Below the pieces are notes generated by a model. The model did not search any database and was not told the origin of the DNA. It was given only the letters and a program-made list of their open reading frames with translations. The translations under genes were made by a program, and so were the position numbers. A stretch of 64,000 nucleotides of DNA from JAFNAG01 sp963824985 (lineage in GTDB: Bacteria > Acidobacteriota > UBA6911), in assembly GCA_963824985.1 (NCBI GenBank), contig CAWGRQ010000030.1:1-64000 (forward strand). The letters are read 5' to 3'. Below, piece by piece: positions 9,758 through 17,720 of the stretch (positions are counted from its first letter, which is position 1; every line of letters starts with the position of its first letter).

Positions 9758-11394
9758 CGACAAGGTTCCCGCAACTCACGAAACTCGCGGCATGGCGGGC
9801 TCTCGAAGCCCATTATCCGGAAGTCCGCGAGTTGCATCTTCGGAAGCTGTTCGCGGATGATCCAAAGCGGGGGCAGCGCATGGCAGCTGAGGCCGTCGGC
9901 ATCTATTTCGACTATTCGAAGCACCGCATCACCGACGAGACACTCAGGCTGCTTCTGCAATTGGCGGAAGAGTCCGGCTTGCGGACTCGCATCGATGCCA
10001 TGTTCCGGGGCGAGAAGATTAATGTCACGGAGAAGCGGGCTGTCCTGCACGTGGCCCTGCGCGCCCCAAAAGGGCAAACCATCGTCGTAGACGGCAAAGA
10101 CATCGTGCCTCAGGTCCACGCCGTGCTCGATCAGGCAACCGCCTTCTCCACCCGGGTACGCAGTGGGGAGTGGAGGGGTTACACCGGCAAGCCGATCCGC
10201 AATGTCATCAATATCGGGATCGGGGGGTCAGACCTGGGACCGGTGATGGCGTACGAAGCATTGCGGCATTACAGCCGGCGCGACTTGACCTTTCGTTTCG
10301 TCTCCAATATCGACGGCACCGATTTCGCCGAAGCCACCCGCGACCTCGACGCCGGGGAGACCCTGTTCATCATCTCGTCGAAGACCTTTACGACCCTGGA
10401 GACGATGACCAACGCACACACGGCCCGCGACTGGACCCTCAAAACATTAAAACATCCCGCTGCCGTGGCCAGGCATTTCGTCGCGGTCTCGACTAACGCC
10501 GGGGAAGTGGCCGAGTTTGGCATCGACACCGCGAACATGTTCGAGTTTTGGGATTGGGTCGGCGGGCGCTATTCCATGGATTCGGCGATTGGCCTTTCAA
10601 CGATGATCGCCGTCGGCCCCGAAAACTTCCGCGCCATGCTCGACGGTTTCCACCAGATGGACGAGCATTTCCGCACAGCCCCTTTCGAGCGCAACTTGCC
10701 GGTACTCATGGGGCTCCTGGGCCTCTGGTACAACAACTTCTTCGGTGCGCAGACCATCGTGGTTCTTCCCTACGAGCAGTACTTGAAGCGCTTCCCGGCT
10801 TATCTCCAGCAGCTGACGATGGAGAGCAACGGCAAGCACGTCACGCTTGATGGGACTGAGGTCACATGGCAGACCGGGCCGATCTACTGGGGGGAGCCGG
10901 GCACCAATGGCCAGCACTCCTTCTACCAGATGATTCATCAGGGGACCAAGCTTATTCCCTGCGATTTCATCGGGTTTGTTCAGCCGCTTAACCCCCTCGG
11001 CCGCCACCACGACTTGCTCCTGGCCAACGTGTTTGCCCAGGCGGAGGCGCTGGCCTTCGGCAAAACGCGCGAGGAGGTCAAGGCCGAAAGCATCCCCTCC
11101 TGGCTAGTGCCGCACCGGACCTTCGAGGGCAACCGTCCGTCAAGCACGATTCTCCTGGAGCGGCTGACTCCGGAGGCGCTGGGGAAACTCGTTGCACTGT
11201 ACGAACACAGCGTCTTCACGCAAGGCGCGATTTGGGGCATTGATTCATTTGACCAGTGGGGGGTCGAACTGGGGAAAGCGCTTGCCGCGCGCATCATCCC
11301 CGAACTCGGGACCGGCGCCAAAAGCCAACTCAGGCACGATAGTTCAACCAATACCCTGATCCGGCGCTATAGGAGGTTCATTTCCGACGTTTGA
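9754..11394 (+). CDS. pgi: Glucose-6-phosphate isomerase
   Basis: Interconverts glucose-6-P and fructose-6-P in glycolysis and gluconeogenesis. Full length at 546 residues, matching the long bacterial/eukaryotic form. Signatures: VINIGIGGSDLGPVMAYEAL, FVSNIDGTDFAEATRDLDAG, the sugar-phosphate loop ISSKTFTTLETMTNA, WDWVGGRYSMDSAIGLS containing the active-site Arg/Ser region, and the C-terminal block SFDQWGVELGK. The ATG at 9,754 follows a good GGAAAGGA site. It is the only intact member of what was probably a phosphoketolase-aldolase-isomerase carbon-metabolism operon. Confidence 0.97.
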   Translation: MTTRFPQLTKLAAWRALEAHYPEVRELHLRKLFADDPKRGQRMAAEAVGIYFDYSKHRITDETLRLLLQLAEESGLRTRIDAMFRGEKINVTEKRAVLHVALRAPKGQTIVVDGKDIVPQVHAVLDQATAFSTRVRSGEWRGYTGKPIRNVINIGIGGSDLGPVMAYEALRHYSRRDLTFRFVSNIDGTDFAEATRDLDAGETLFIISSKTFTTLETMTNAHTARDWTLKTLKHPAAVARHFVAVSTNAGEVAEFGIDTANMFEFWDWVGGRYSMDSAIGLSTMIAVGPENFRAMLDGFHQMDEHFRTAPFERNLPVLMGLLGLWYNNFFGAQTIVVLPYEQYLKRFPAYLQQLTMESNGKHVTLDGTEVTWQTGPIYWGEPGTNGQHSFYQMIHQGTKLIPCDFIGFVQPLNPLGRHHDLLLANVFAQAEALAFGKTREEVKAESIPSWLVPHRTFEGNRPSSTILLERLTPEALGKLVALYEHSVFTQGAIWGIDSFDQWGVELGKALAARIIPELGTGAKSQLRHDSSTNTLIRRYRRFISDV

Positions 11395-11547
11395 CCCGAC
11401 ACATAAGCGCACCAAAACCACTGTCAAGGGCACGGATGGGAGGGAATTCAAGGCAACCAGGGACGCTCAGGGGCTGCCGGCTCAAGGACACAGCTGGCCG
11501 CTGCCTACCGAACTGGTGGGAACTGGTGAGAAGAAAGGAAAAAACTC

Positions 11548-12666
11548 ATGATTCGACAAAATGTTCCTTTAGGCAGAATCCTGGGCATTCCCGTTGGCTT
11601 GGACTATTCCTGGTTTCTGATCTTTGCGCTGCTCACCTGGATGTTGGGAGGCAGTTACTATCCTGCCGAATTCAAGAACTGGCCGCCGCTGCTGTATTGG
11701 TTCATGGGCGCTGTGACGGCCATCATGCTCTTTGCGAGCGTGCTGTTGCATGAATTGGGGCACTCGGTGGTGGCGATACGGTACAAAATTCCGGTGCGCA
11801 GCATCACGCTTTTTATTTTCGGCGGGGTCGCCCAGATCGGGTCGGAACCTCCCAGTGCCATCGCCGAGTTCTGGATTGCCATCGCCGGGCCGATCGTAAG
11901 TCTTGCCCTCGCGGTGCTGTTTTTCGCGCTGGAACCGGTCTCAGCAGGCATCGCGCCGTTGTTGGGTCTCCTGAAATACCTGGCCTACATCAACTTTGCA
12001 TTGGTGGTCTTCAATCTGATTCCCGGTTATCCGCTTGATGGCGGTCGGGTGTTCCGCGCCATCGTTTGGGCCGTAACCAAGAACATGCGCCGCGCAACGC
12101 TCATGGCCGCGAACGTTGGACGCTTTTTTGGTTTTCTGTTCATCTTCGCGGGAGTATGGCGGATGTTCTCGGGTGACTTTGGCGGCGGGCTGTGGATTGC
12201 ATTCATCGGCTGGTTTCTTGACAATGCCGCTTCCGGGCAGATACAGCAAGTGCTGTTTCAAGGCTTGCTGGCCGGCCACACGGTTTCCCAAGCCATGAGC
12301 GGTCATTGCCTTGCCATTCCCGCGGAAATGACGCTGCAACAATTGGTGGACGAGCACATTCTCAGCGGCGGGCAGCGTTGCTTCCTTGTCAATCGCGGAT
12401 CGGACACTGTCGGCCTCATGACGCTGCATCGGATAAGGGCCGTGCCGCGGGGCGAGTGGCAGACGACGAGTGCCGCCCATGCCATGCTCCCGCTGGACAA
12501 GTTAATGCGCATTGGCCCGGATAAGGAACTGTGGGCCGCCCTGCAGCAGATGGATCGTGACGGAGTGAACCAACTTCCTGTGATGACCGGCAACCAGGTG
12601 GTCGGCATGCTCAGCCGTGAGGACGTCATCACCTTTCTGCGCACAGTGCGGGAACTGGGGGGCTAG
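11548..12666 (+). CDS. Site-2 (M50) zinc metalloprotease with CBS domains
   Basis: Intramembrane protease of the SpoIVFB/Rip type, 372 residues. The zinc motif HELGH lies in FASVLLHELGHSVVAIRY (about residue 70). The third ligand is in NLIPGYPLDGGRVFRA (about 155), the usual NxxPxxxLDGG. About six membrane segments occupy residues 10-230. Residues about 235-370 carry a paired CBS module (ILSGGQRCFLVNRGSDTVGL, DGVNQLPVMTGNQVVGML) expected to bind adenine nucleotides and tune cleavage. RBS AAGGAAAA precedes ATG 11,548. Such CBS-linked site-2 proteases often sit in stress islands with phosphoketolase and chaperone genes, as here. Substrate unknown. Confidence 0.93.
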   Translation: MIRQNVPLGRILGIPVGLDYSWFLIFALLTWMLGGSYYPAEFKNWPPLLYWFMGAVTAIMLFASVLLHELGHSVVAIRYKIPVRSITLFIFGGVAQIGSEPPSAIAEFWIAIAGPIVSLALAVLFFALEPVSAGIAPLLGLLKYLAYINFALVVFNLIPGYPLDGGRVFRAIVWAVTKNMRRATLMAANVGRFFGFLFIFAGVWRMFSGDFGGGLWIAFIGWFLDNAASGQIQQVLFQGLLAGHTVSQAMSGHCLAIPAEMTLQQLVDEHILSGGQRCFLVNRGSDTVGLMTLHRIRAVPRGEWQTTSAAHAMLPLDKLMRIGPDKELWAALQQMDRDGVNQLPVMTGNQVVGMLSREDVITFLRTVRELGG

Positions 12667-12703
12667 GAGGTCTGCTGCGGAAATCACGGCTCGGATGGAG
12701 CGC

Positions 12704-12998
12704 GGCATCTGTTTAGCCGATGCTGAACAGCAGAACGCAAAGACGCAAGGACGCAAAGAGATTCCATTCGGTTCGCGGGCATGGGCGGCCTTCGGCCGCA
12801 TCCTCGGGCGAGCCGCGGGAGAAAGCGCAATCCTCCTGAGTAGCCGCTGCCCGTGCTTTCTCCCGCGGCTCGCCCATGGATGCGCCAGCCCGAAGCGCTG
12901 CGCCCACGCCTGTTGCTCAGTGTCGATCTTTGCGCCCTTGCGCCTTTGCGTCTTTGCGTTTTGCTTCTTCATCCATTTGATTTGGCTAAACAATTACA
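12704..12998 (+). mobile_element. Palindromic MITE-like element, copy A
   Basis: Copy of the ~290-bp repeat family. It begins GGCATCTGTTTAGCC and ends GGCTAAACAATTACA, imperfect 15-bp terminal inverted repeats. Inside are heptamer-like runs of GCAAAGAC at one end, their complements (TTTGCGTC) at the other, and a long central palindrome whose arms contain GGGCGAGCCGCGGGAGAAAG and its complement. No transposase is encoded. No clear target duplication is seen for this copy. Its right end is 3 bp from the stop codon of the Gln-rich gene on the other strand, so insertion or decay may have altered that gene's 3' end. Confidence 0.85.
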
Positions 12999-13001
12999 AT
13001 T

Positions 13002-13979
13002 TTAGCGAAGGGCCCTTAATATGAGGATCCCTCCTAAAATGCCGTCGAGGATTCGATAAGTACCGTTATCATAGCTCCCGTATCGATAACGGCTGCGGTA
13101 GCCATCGTCGTAGCCGCGACGGAAGCCCTCGCGAAAGTAATAGTTGTAGGCGTCCTGGTCGACATAATAGCCATCATAGCCATAGTTCGCATCCTGATAT
13201 GCGAAGGAGTCCCGATAGCTGGAGCGCCAGCCATCCATCCGATCCGCCTGTCCGGCCTGGAAACCTTCCGAATAACCGTAGTTCACGGCTTGTCGGAGTA
13301 AATTTACGCCATATTGATTTGTCTCGTAGTAACGGCCGCCACGAAGGTATCGATAGTTTGGAGCCGTGTAATAGTACGGATCAATATAATAATCGTGGTC
13401 GCGATCGTTCTGGAAACGTATTTGCTGCTGCCGCAGGCGCTCCAGGTACTGTTGTTGAAAACGGTACTGCGTCATACGATTTTGTTGCTGGAGCTGTTCT
13501 ATGCGCTGGGGTGCGATACGCGCGTCCTGATCCACACGTTGACGGTACTGCCTCATCTGCTGCTGCTGCTGTTCAATGAGTTGCTGCTGACGCTGTTGTG
13601 AGAGACGCTCCCCCTGCCGCTGCCGGTTTTGATCCTGCTGTTGCTGCTGAGCCCGCTGTTGCTGCTGTTGGGCCTGTTGCTGCTGTTGGGCCTGTTGTTG
13701 CTGTTGAGCCCGGAGTTGCTGCTGCCTGTTTTTCTCCTGCTGCTGGGCCTGTTGCTGCTGTTGAGCCCGGAGTTGCATCTGCCGCTTTTGTTCCTGCTGC
13801 TGTTGCTGGGCCTGCTGTTGCTGCCGCTTTTTAGTGTCTTGCTGCTTTTTTTTGTCTTGCTGTTTTTTCGTGTCTTGCTGCTGTTGTTCCTGCGCGTTGG
13901 TCAGTATGCTCGTTCCCACCAACAACGCCATGACGATTACAGCCGCCAGCACCGTCCGATTCCAGATAGTAACTCTCAT
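13002..13979 (-). CDS. Secreted Gln-rich repetitive protein
   Basis: About 325 residues. A signal peptide (NRTVLAAVIVMALLVGTSIL, cleaved near TNAQE) precedes about 130 residues of almost pure Q/K/R low-complexity sequence (blocks such as QQQAQQQQQ and LRAQQQQQ), expected to be a long charged coil. The last ~130 residues are rich in Tyr, Asp, Arg and Gly (DPYYYTAPNYRYLRGGRYY, FREGFRRGYDDGYRSRYRYG) with a short hydrophobic C-terminus (ILGGILILRALR). The frame extends to 14,072, but ATG 13,979 with GGGAGGAGCAC upstream gives the signal peptide directly. One copy of the two-box motif lies 170 bp upstream. No family recognised; an envelope or stress-structural role is a guess. Confidence 0.75.
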   Translation of the reverse strand: MRVTIWNRTVLAAVIVMALLVGTSILTNAQEQQQQDTKKQQDKKKQQDTKKRQQQQAQQQQQEQKRQMQLRAQQQQQAQQQEKNRQQQLRAQQQQQAQQQQQAQQQQQRAQQQQQDQNRQRQGERLSQQRQQQLIEQQQQQMRQYRQRVDQDARIAPQRIEQLQQQNRMTQYRFQQQYLERLRQQQIRFQNDRDHDYYIDPYYYTAPNYRYLRGGRYYETNQYGVNLLRQAVNYGYSEGFQAGQADRMDGWRSSYRDSFAYQDANYGYDGYYVDQDAYNYYFREGFRRGYDDGYRSRYRYGSYDNGTYRILDGILGGILILRALR

Positions 13980-14147
13980 TGTGCTCCTCCCTATTAATCC
14001 GGTCGCTCCGGGGAACCCAGCCCGTTCGAAATGCCAGGCGTCGAGGAGCACAATAGGCAGGAAAAGGAACATACAACTTTCCTTTTTCTGCTATCTGCCT
14101 CGCACCAGATCCTGAAGGCACTCCAACTGTAGCCTTATGGTAATCAG

Positions 14148-14190
14148 GCGTCAGTCCCCTACTGCTCACTCCTCTGGTCAAAATAGCTCA
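14148..14190 (-). promoter_or_regulatory. Two-box motif upstream of the Gln-rich gene
   Basis: Read on the minus strand it is TGAGCTATTTTGACC, a 7-bp spacer, then TGAGCAGTAGGGGACTGACG. The CTGACG end faces the Gln-rich gene, whose ATG is about 170 bp away. The two TGAGC boxes are 22 bp apart. The copy pairs with a divergent one at 14,722, and the two genes are divergent. Confidence 0.6.
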
Positions 14191-14388
14191 TTGCAGAGAA
14201 ACTCAGTGATGAGGATTCACAGCAGTGCGCGACCTTTCAGACCCTCTTTAAAGGAAAGGCTGTCTATGTGGCCGGGCCATAGAGACGTCAGACAACGGAT
14301 TGGCGGTTGATGTTTCCCGCAATTCATTCCGCTGGCACACCGCTGCCCGGGCCGATTGCGCATCGTTGCGCGCCGGGTGCTTCGGGAT

Positions 14389-14680
14389 GGTAATTGTTTA
14401 GCCAAATCAAATGGATAAAGAAGCAAAACGCAAAGACGCGGGGGCGCAAGGGCGCAAAGATCGACTGAGCAACAGGCGTGGGCGCAGCGCTTCGCGCTGG
14501 CGCATCCTTGGGCGAGCCGCGGGAGAAAGCGCGGGCAGCGGCTACTCAGGAGGATTGCGCTCTCTCCCGCGGCTCGCCCAGGGATGCGGCCGAAGGCCGC
14601 CCATGCCCGCGAACCGAACAAATCTCTTTGCGTCCTTGCGTCTTTGCGTTCTGCTGTTCAGCATCGGCTGAACAGATGCC
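14389..14680 (-). mobile_element. Palindromic MITE-like element, copy B
   Basis: Inverted relative to copy A: begins GGTAATTGTTTAGCC and ends GGCTGAACAGATGCC. It is flanked by a perfect 6-bp direct repeat CGGGAT (14,383-14,388 and 14,681-14,686), the target-site duplication expected of transposition. Same internal palindrome as the other copies. It lies between the two divergent regulatory motifs in the 975-bp space between the Gln-rich gene and the LPxTA gene, which otherwise holds no gene I can support. Confidence 0.9.
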
Positions 14681-14721
14681 CGGGATGAGGTCGAATCCTG
14701 ACTGATCTTTAATAATGGGAA

Positions 14722-14764
14722 TGAGCAATATTGACCAGAGGAGTGAGCCGTACGGAACTGACAC
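14722..14764 (+). promoter_or_regulatory. Two-box motif upstream of the LPxTA-tailed protein gene
   Basis: Best match to the consensus: TGAGCAATATTGACC, then a 7-bp spacer AGAGGAG, then TGAGCCGTACGGAACTGACA. It ends about 190 bp before the ATG at 14,955. A degenerate third box (GAGTGAGATGTTGACCC) follows at about 14,836-14,852, after the sequence GCGGATGTCC that also precedes the 32,594 copy. Confidence 0.65.
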
Positions 14765-14954
14765 GCGAATCACTCCACGTGTACTGTATGAGCTGTCAGC
14801 CTGAATATGGTGGAAGCGGATGTCCGCAAAGAGGAGTGAGATGTTGACCCAAAACAGCGAGATTGGCTGAAGGAGATGAGGCTCGACTGCCGTGAGGCGT
14901 TTAACCTCGTGCAACTGAAAAGAACGATTCCATGTTTGTTTAGGGGAGGTCAAA

Positions 14955-15698
14955 ATGACCCGATCCAGAGTAGTAGTGATGATGATGTTGGTTTTGGGCC
15001 TTGTGGCTCTGGTGTTTCCATCCAGAATGCAGGGCCAGACCTGGAATAAGAGGACCAAAGTTACCTTCAGCGGGCCGGTGGAGATTCCGGGGGTAGGTGC
15101 TCAGGTCCTGCCGGCCGGAACGTATTACTTCCGGTTGTTGGACTCGACAAGCGATCGCCACATCGTGCAGATTTTCAACGAACGCGAAGACCACGTGTTT
15201 GCAACGATACTTGCGATCCCGAATTACCGTATGCAGCCCACCTCCAGGACCGTCATAACGTTCCGGGAGAGAGCAGCCGGTGACCCGCAAGCCATCAGGT
15301 CGTGGTTCTATCCTGGTGATAATTTTGGCCAGGAATTTGTATATCCAAAAATGAGGGCTATCGAGCTGGCAAAGCTGACCGAGCAGCCCGTTCTCGCGAT
15401 GCCCGCCGAACTGGCAGCGAAAATCACCCTGCCGATAAAATCGGCGGACGACCCGACCGTAGCTGAGTTAAAGCAGGCGCCTGTCGAGGCTGTGAAGCCT
15501 ACAGGAGAGGTGGTTCCCCTAATCGAGGTTGTTGGCTTCCCGCCGACACTGACAGAACCTGTGAATACAGCGAAGGCGACGGATACCACGAAGAGCTTGC
15601 CCCATACGGCCAGCCCAATGCCGCTGTTGGGACTGTTTGGGCTGTTGTCGCTGGCTGCGGGCATTGCACTTTCCTTATTCCTGAAGCGAACCGCTTAA
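14955..15698 (+). CDS. Exported protein with LPxTA-type sortase tail
   Basis: Secreted protein of 247 residues. The signal peptide is VVVMMMLVLGLVALVFPSRM; the mature part starts near QTWNKRTKVTFSGPVEIPG. The N-terminal ~120 residues are beta-rich with the recurrent phrase VLPAGTYYFRLLD, a conserved acidobacterial secreted-protein theme. The C-terminus is SLPHTASPMPLLG, a hydrophobic helix, then FLKRTA. This is a textbook cell-wall-sorting-like signal (LPxTA motif, membrane span, basic tail), and a sortase gene lies 1.2 kb downstream. RBS GGGGAGG before the ATG is strong. Function of the mature protein unknown; sortase processing is inference from motif and neighbourhood. Confidence 0.8.
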   Translation: MTRSRVVVMMMLVLGLVALVFPSRMQGQTWNKRTKVTFSGPVEIPGVGAQVLPAGTYYFRLLDSTSDRHIVQIFNEREDHVFATILAIPNYRMQPTSRTVITFRERAAGDPQAIRSWFYPGDNFGQEFVYPKMRAIELAKLTEQPVLAMPAELAAKITLPIKSADDPTVAELKQAPVEAVKPTGEVVPLIEVVGFPPTLTEPVNTAKATDTTKSLPHTASPMPLLGLFGLLSLAAGIALSLFLKRTA

Positions 15699-15808
15699 GC
15701 AGGAGAACCAGGACTTGCGCGAACCGCCGCGCGGCGCGACAATTGAGAATGCTCAAGGCAAGCCAATTTCCGGACCCGAGCGCGGGCAACCCGGGCTTGA
15801 GGATTTTA

Positions 15809-15835
15809 GAGGGCAGGTGAGTGCCATCTGCCCTC
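15809..15835 (+). terminator. Hairpin between LPxTA gene and VWA gene
   Basis: GAGGGCAG (15,809-15,816) pairs perfectly with CTGCCCTC (15,828-15,835) across an 11-nt loop. No U-tract follows, so it may be an mRNA-processing or attenuating hairpin rather than a strong terminator. The rest of the 215-bp gap is GC-rich with nothing recognisable. Confidence 0.4.
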
Positions 15836-15914
15836 CAGGGCGGGCGGGTTCCCGAGCCTCCGGGCGGGTCTCCTGGCGGGGTTCGCGCTCGGTTGCCTCG
15901 AAGGGACTGGACCC

Positions 15915-16946
15915 ATGAGAGATCACTCCCGTGCCGAAGAAATACGCACCAGGGTGAAGTCCGTCTCCACGAGCCTGTTGCTGGTCCTGCTTTTTCTCCT
16001 GGTCCTGTCATCAAGCGACGTCCAGCCTCAACAATACTCGATATCATCGGGCCGCCAGGCCGGCCAATTCACGATTGCGGTAAAAGTCGGCGTGGTGGTT
16101 TTGCACGCAACCGTGCTGGATTCCAAAGGAGTTTTTGTTTCGGGGCTCGACAAAGAGGACTTTCAGGTTTTCGAAGACGGAGTCCTGCAACAGATCGACT
16201 CCTTCACCCACGAAGATATCCCTGTGACGGTTGGATTGGTTGTCGACAATAGCGGAAGCATGGGACCGAAGCGGCCTGAAGTCATTGCTGCCGCCTTGGC
16301 ATTCGCCCGCTCCAGCAATCCTCGGGACCAGATGTTCGTGGTCAATTTTAACGAAAAGGTTTCGTTCGGCCTGCCCGATGACACGCTGTTCACGGACGAA
16401 GCCGCTCAATTGGGAGCGGCCATGTCCAGAATTGCCGCAGACGGCATGACGGCGCTCTACGACGCTGTGGGCGTGGCGCTCGAACGCCTGAAAAAGGGGA
16501 ATCGGGATAAAAAAGTGCTGATCGTGATCAGCGACGGGGGCGATAACGCCAGCAAACAGAAACTGTCCGAGATCATGGCCATGGCGAGGCAGTCCGACGC
16601 CATCATCTACACTATAGGTCTCTTTGATGAGGATAATCCCGACCAGAATCCTCGTGCGCTCAGGCAGCTCTCTAGCGCCACAGGCGGTGAGGCCTTCTTG
16701 CCGGGATCCGTAAAGGATGTTGTCCCTATCTGCGAACGAATCGCTCGTGACATCCGAACCCAGTACATGATTGCCTACCTGCCCGCAAATGATAAGCAAG
16801 ATGGGACCTACAGGGCCATACAAGTGAAGGCCGGGGCGCCGCGGCGAGGGCGCCTGGTCGTGCGCACGCGAGCCGGTTACTATGCGCCCCGGGTTTCTCA
16901 GCCGCCGCCTCCAACCGGAGCTGCCTGCCATGAAGATTCGTATTAG
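15915..16946 (+). CDS. VWFA-domain secreted protein (acidobacterial VWFA-related type)
   Basis: 343 residues. A signal or anchor segment (SLLLVLLFLLVLSSSDVQ, about 20-40) is followed by a short N-terminal domain (GVFVSGLDKEDFQVFEDGVL) and a von Willebrand factor A domain. The MIDAS metal site is visible as VVDNSGSMG (about 112), with the supporting DGMTALYDAV threonine and VLIVISDGGDN aspartates. The C-terminal ~70 residues (TQYMIAYLPANDKQDGTYRA, RTRAGYYAP) match the tail of the acidobacterial VWFA-related family. It lies between the LPxTA protein and the sortase and overlaps the sortase start by 17 bp, so the three form a likely operon. Probably an adhesin-like or assembly protein at the cell surface. 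Confidence 0.9.
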   Translation: MRDHSRAEEIRTRVKSVSTSLLLVLLFLLVLSSSDVQPQQYSISSGRQAGQFTIAVKVGVVVLHATVLDSKGVFVSGLDKEDFQVFEDGVLQQIDSFTHEDIPVTVGLVVDNSGSMGPKRPEVIAAALAFARSSNPRDQMFVVNFNEKVSFGLPDDTLFTDEAAQLGAAMSRIAADGMTALYDAVGVALERLKKGNRDKKVLIVISDGGDNASKQKLSEIMAMARQSDAIIYTIGLFDEDNPDQNPRALRQLSSATGGEAFLPGSVKDVVPICERIARDIRTQYMIAYLPANDKQDGTYRAIQVKAGAPRRGRLVVRTRAGYYAPRVSQPPPPTGAACHEDSY

Positions 16947-17653
16947 ATGGTCCGTGGATCCTCCGACGCGAGCCACGCCTCTTCTCCGTTGGAGTCGATG
17001 TCTCAGTTTTGGTGTTGGCTTCCTTTTGTTGGGCTATTGCGGCTTTATGCTTGCTCGATGCGCGTCTCTATGAGACCTATCAAAGCAGGCGTTTTCAACA
17101 GGCATTGGAGAGTCTGACGCCTTCGAATAACGGTGCTGCGAACCTCCAGCCGTCTTCTCCGACTGCAGCCGAGGCGGAATCGAGCTCCACGCGATCTGAA
17201 AACCCTGGGATCTCCGGTCGCGAAGGCTCGGCCCTGGGGCGAATCGAGATCAGGGCCATCGGCCTTGAAGCGATGATCATGGAAGGTACCGATGCCAAAA
17301 CCCTGCGCCGTGCGGTCGGCCATATTTCGGGTACTCCGCTGCCCGGCCAGCAAGGGAACGTCGCGATTGCGGGTCACAGGGACACGTTTTTCAGGGCGTT
17401 GCGCAATGTCCGCGAGGATGATGAAATCACGCTGACGACGCTAGGCGGATTTTACGGCTATCGGGTGGACTCCATCAAAGTGGTCGAGCCCGATGACACG
17501 GCAGTGCTGGACAATTCCGATGCCGCAATTCTGACCCTGGTGACCTGTTACCCGTTCTACTTCGTGGGTCCGGCACCCAAGAGATTTGTGGTCCGCGCGC
17601 ACAGGATTTCCGCTGAGGCATTGGGATCGCAGATGCACGCAGATAAACGCTGA
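16930..17653 (+). CDS. Class D-like sortase, one frameshift
   Basis: Cysteine transpeptidase expected to cleave LPxTA-type signals. Catalytic residues are all visible: His in NVAIAGHRDTFF, Cys in LTLVTCYPF, Arg in PKRFVVRAHR. The N-terminus starting ATG 16,930 gives MKIRIRWSVDPPTRATPLLR and a membrane anchor (SFGVGFLLLGYCGFML). The catalytic part is in another frame, joined if one T is removed from ATGCTTGCTCG near 17,049 (giving LLDARLYETYQ). Repaired length is about 240 residues, normal for class D. It overlaps the VWA gene. The last residues (QMHADKR) and the stop codon come from a dispersed repeat starting at 17,638. Confidence 0.85.
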
Positions 17654-17685
17654 TGTTCATTTTCGCTCATCTGTGTCCATCTGCG
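17638..17685. repeat. CGCAGAT-type inverted repeat at the sortase 3' end
   Basis: CGCAGATAAACGCTGATG and CATCTGTGTCCATCTGCG form an imperfect 18-bp inverted repeat with a short loop. This kind of CGCAGAT/ATCTGTG repeat occurs widely in bacterial genomes. Here it supplies the sortase's final codons and stop and may act as a hairpin between convergent transcripts (sortase and the histidine kinase). Confidence 0.5.
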
Positions 17686-17720
17686 GTCTTATTCCCTTCA
17701 TGGGCAGGCGATCTCTCCGG

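Noticed and set aside
12502..12993. Small frames within the MITE copies (repeated Ala/Arg-rich peptides)
   Set aside because: They appear identically in each copy, cross the inverted repeats and have no start signals; they reflect the repeat, not genes.
13560..13870. CAG/CTG-type triplet repetition considered as a CRISPR or satellite array
   Set aside because: It is the coding sequence of the Gln-rich tract, with irregular units and no spacers.
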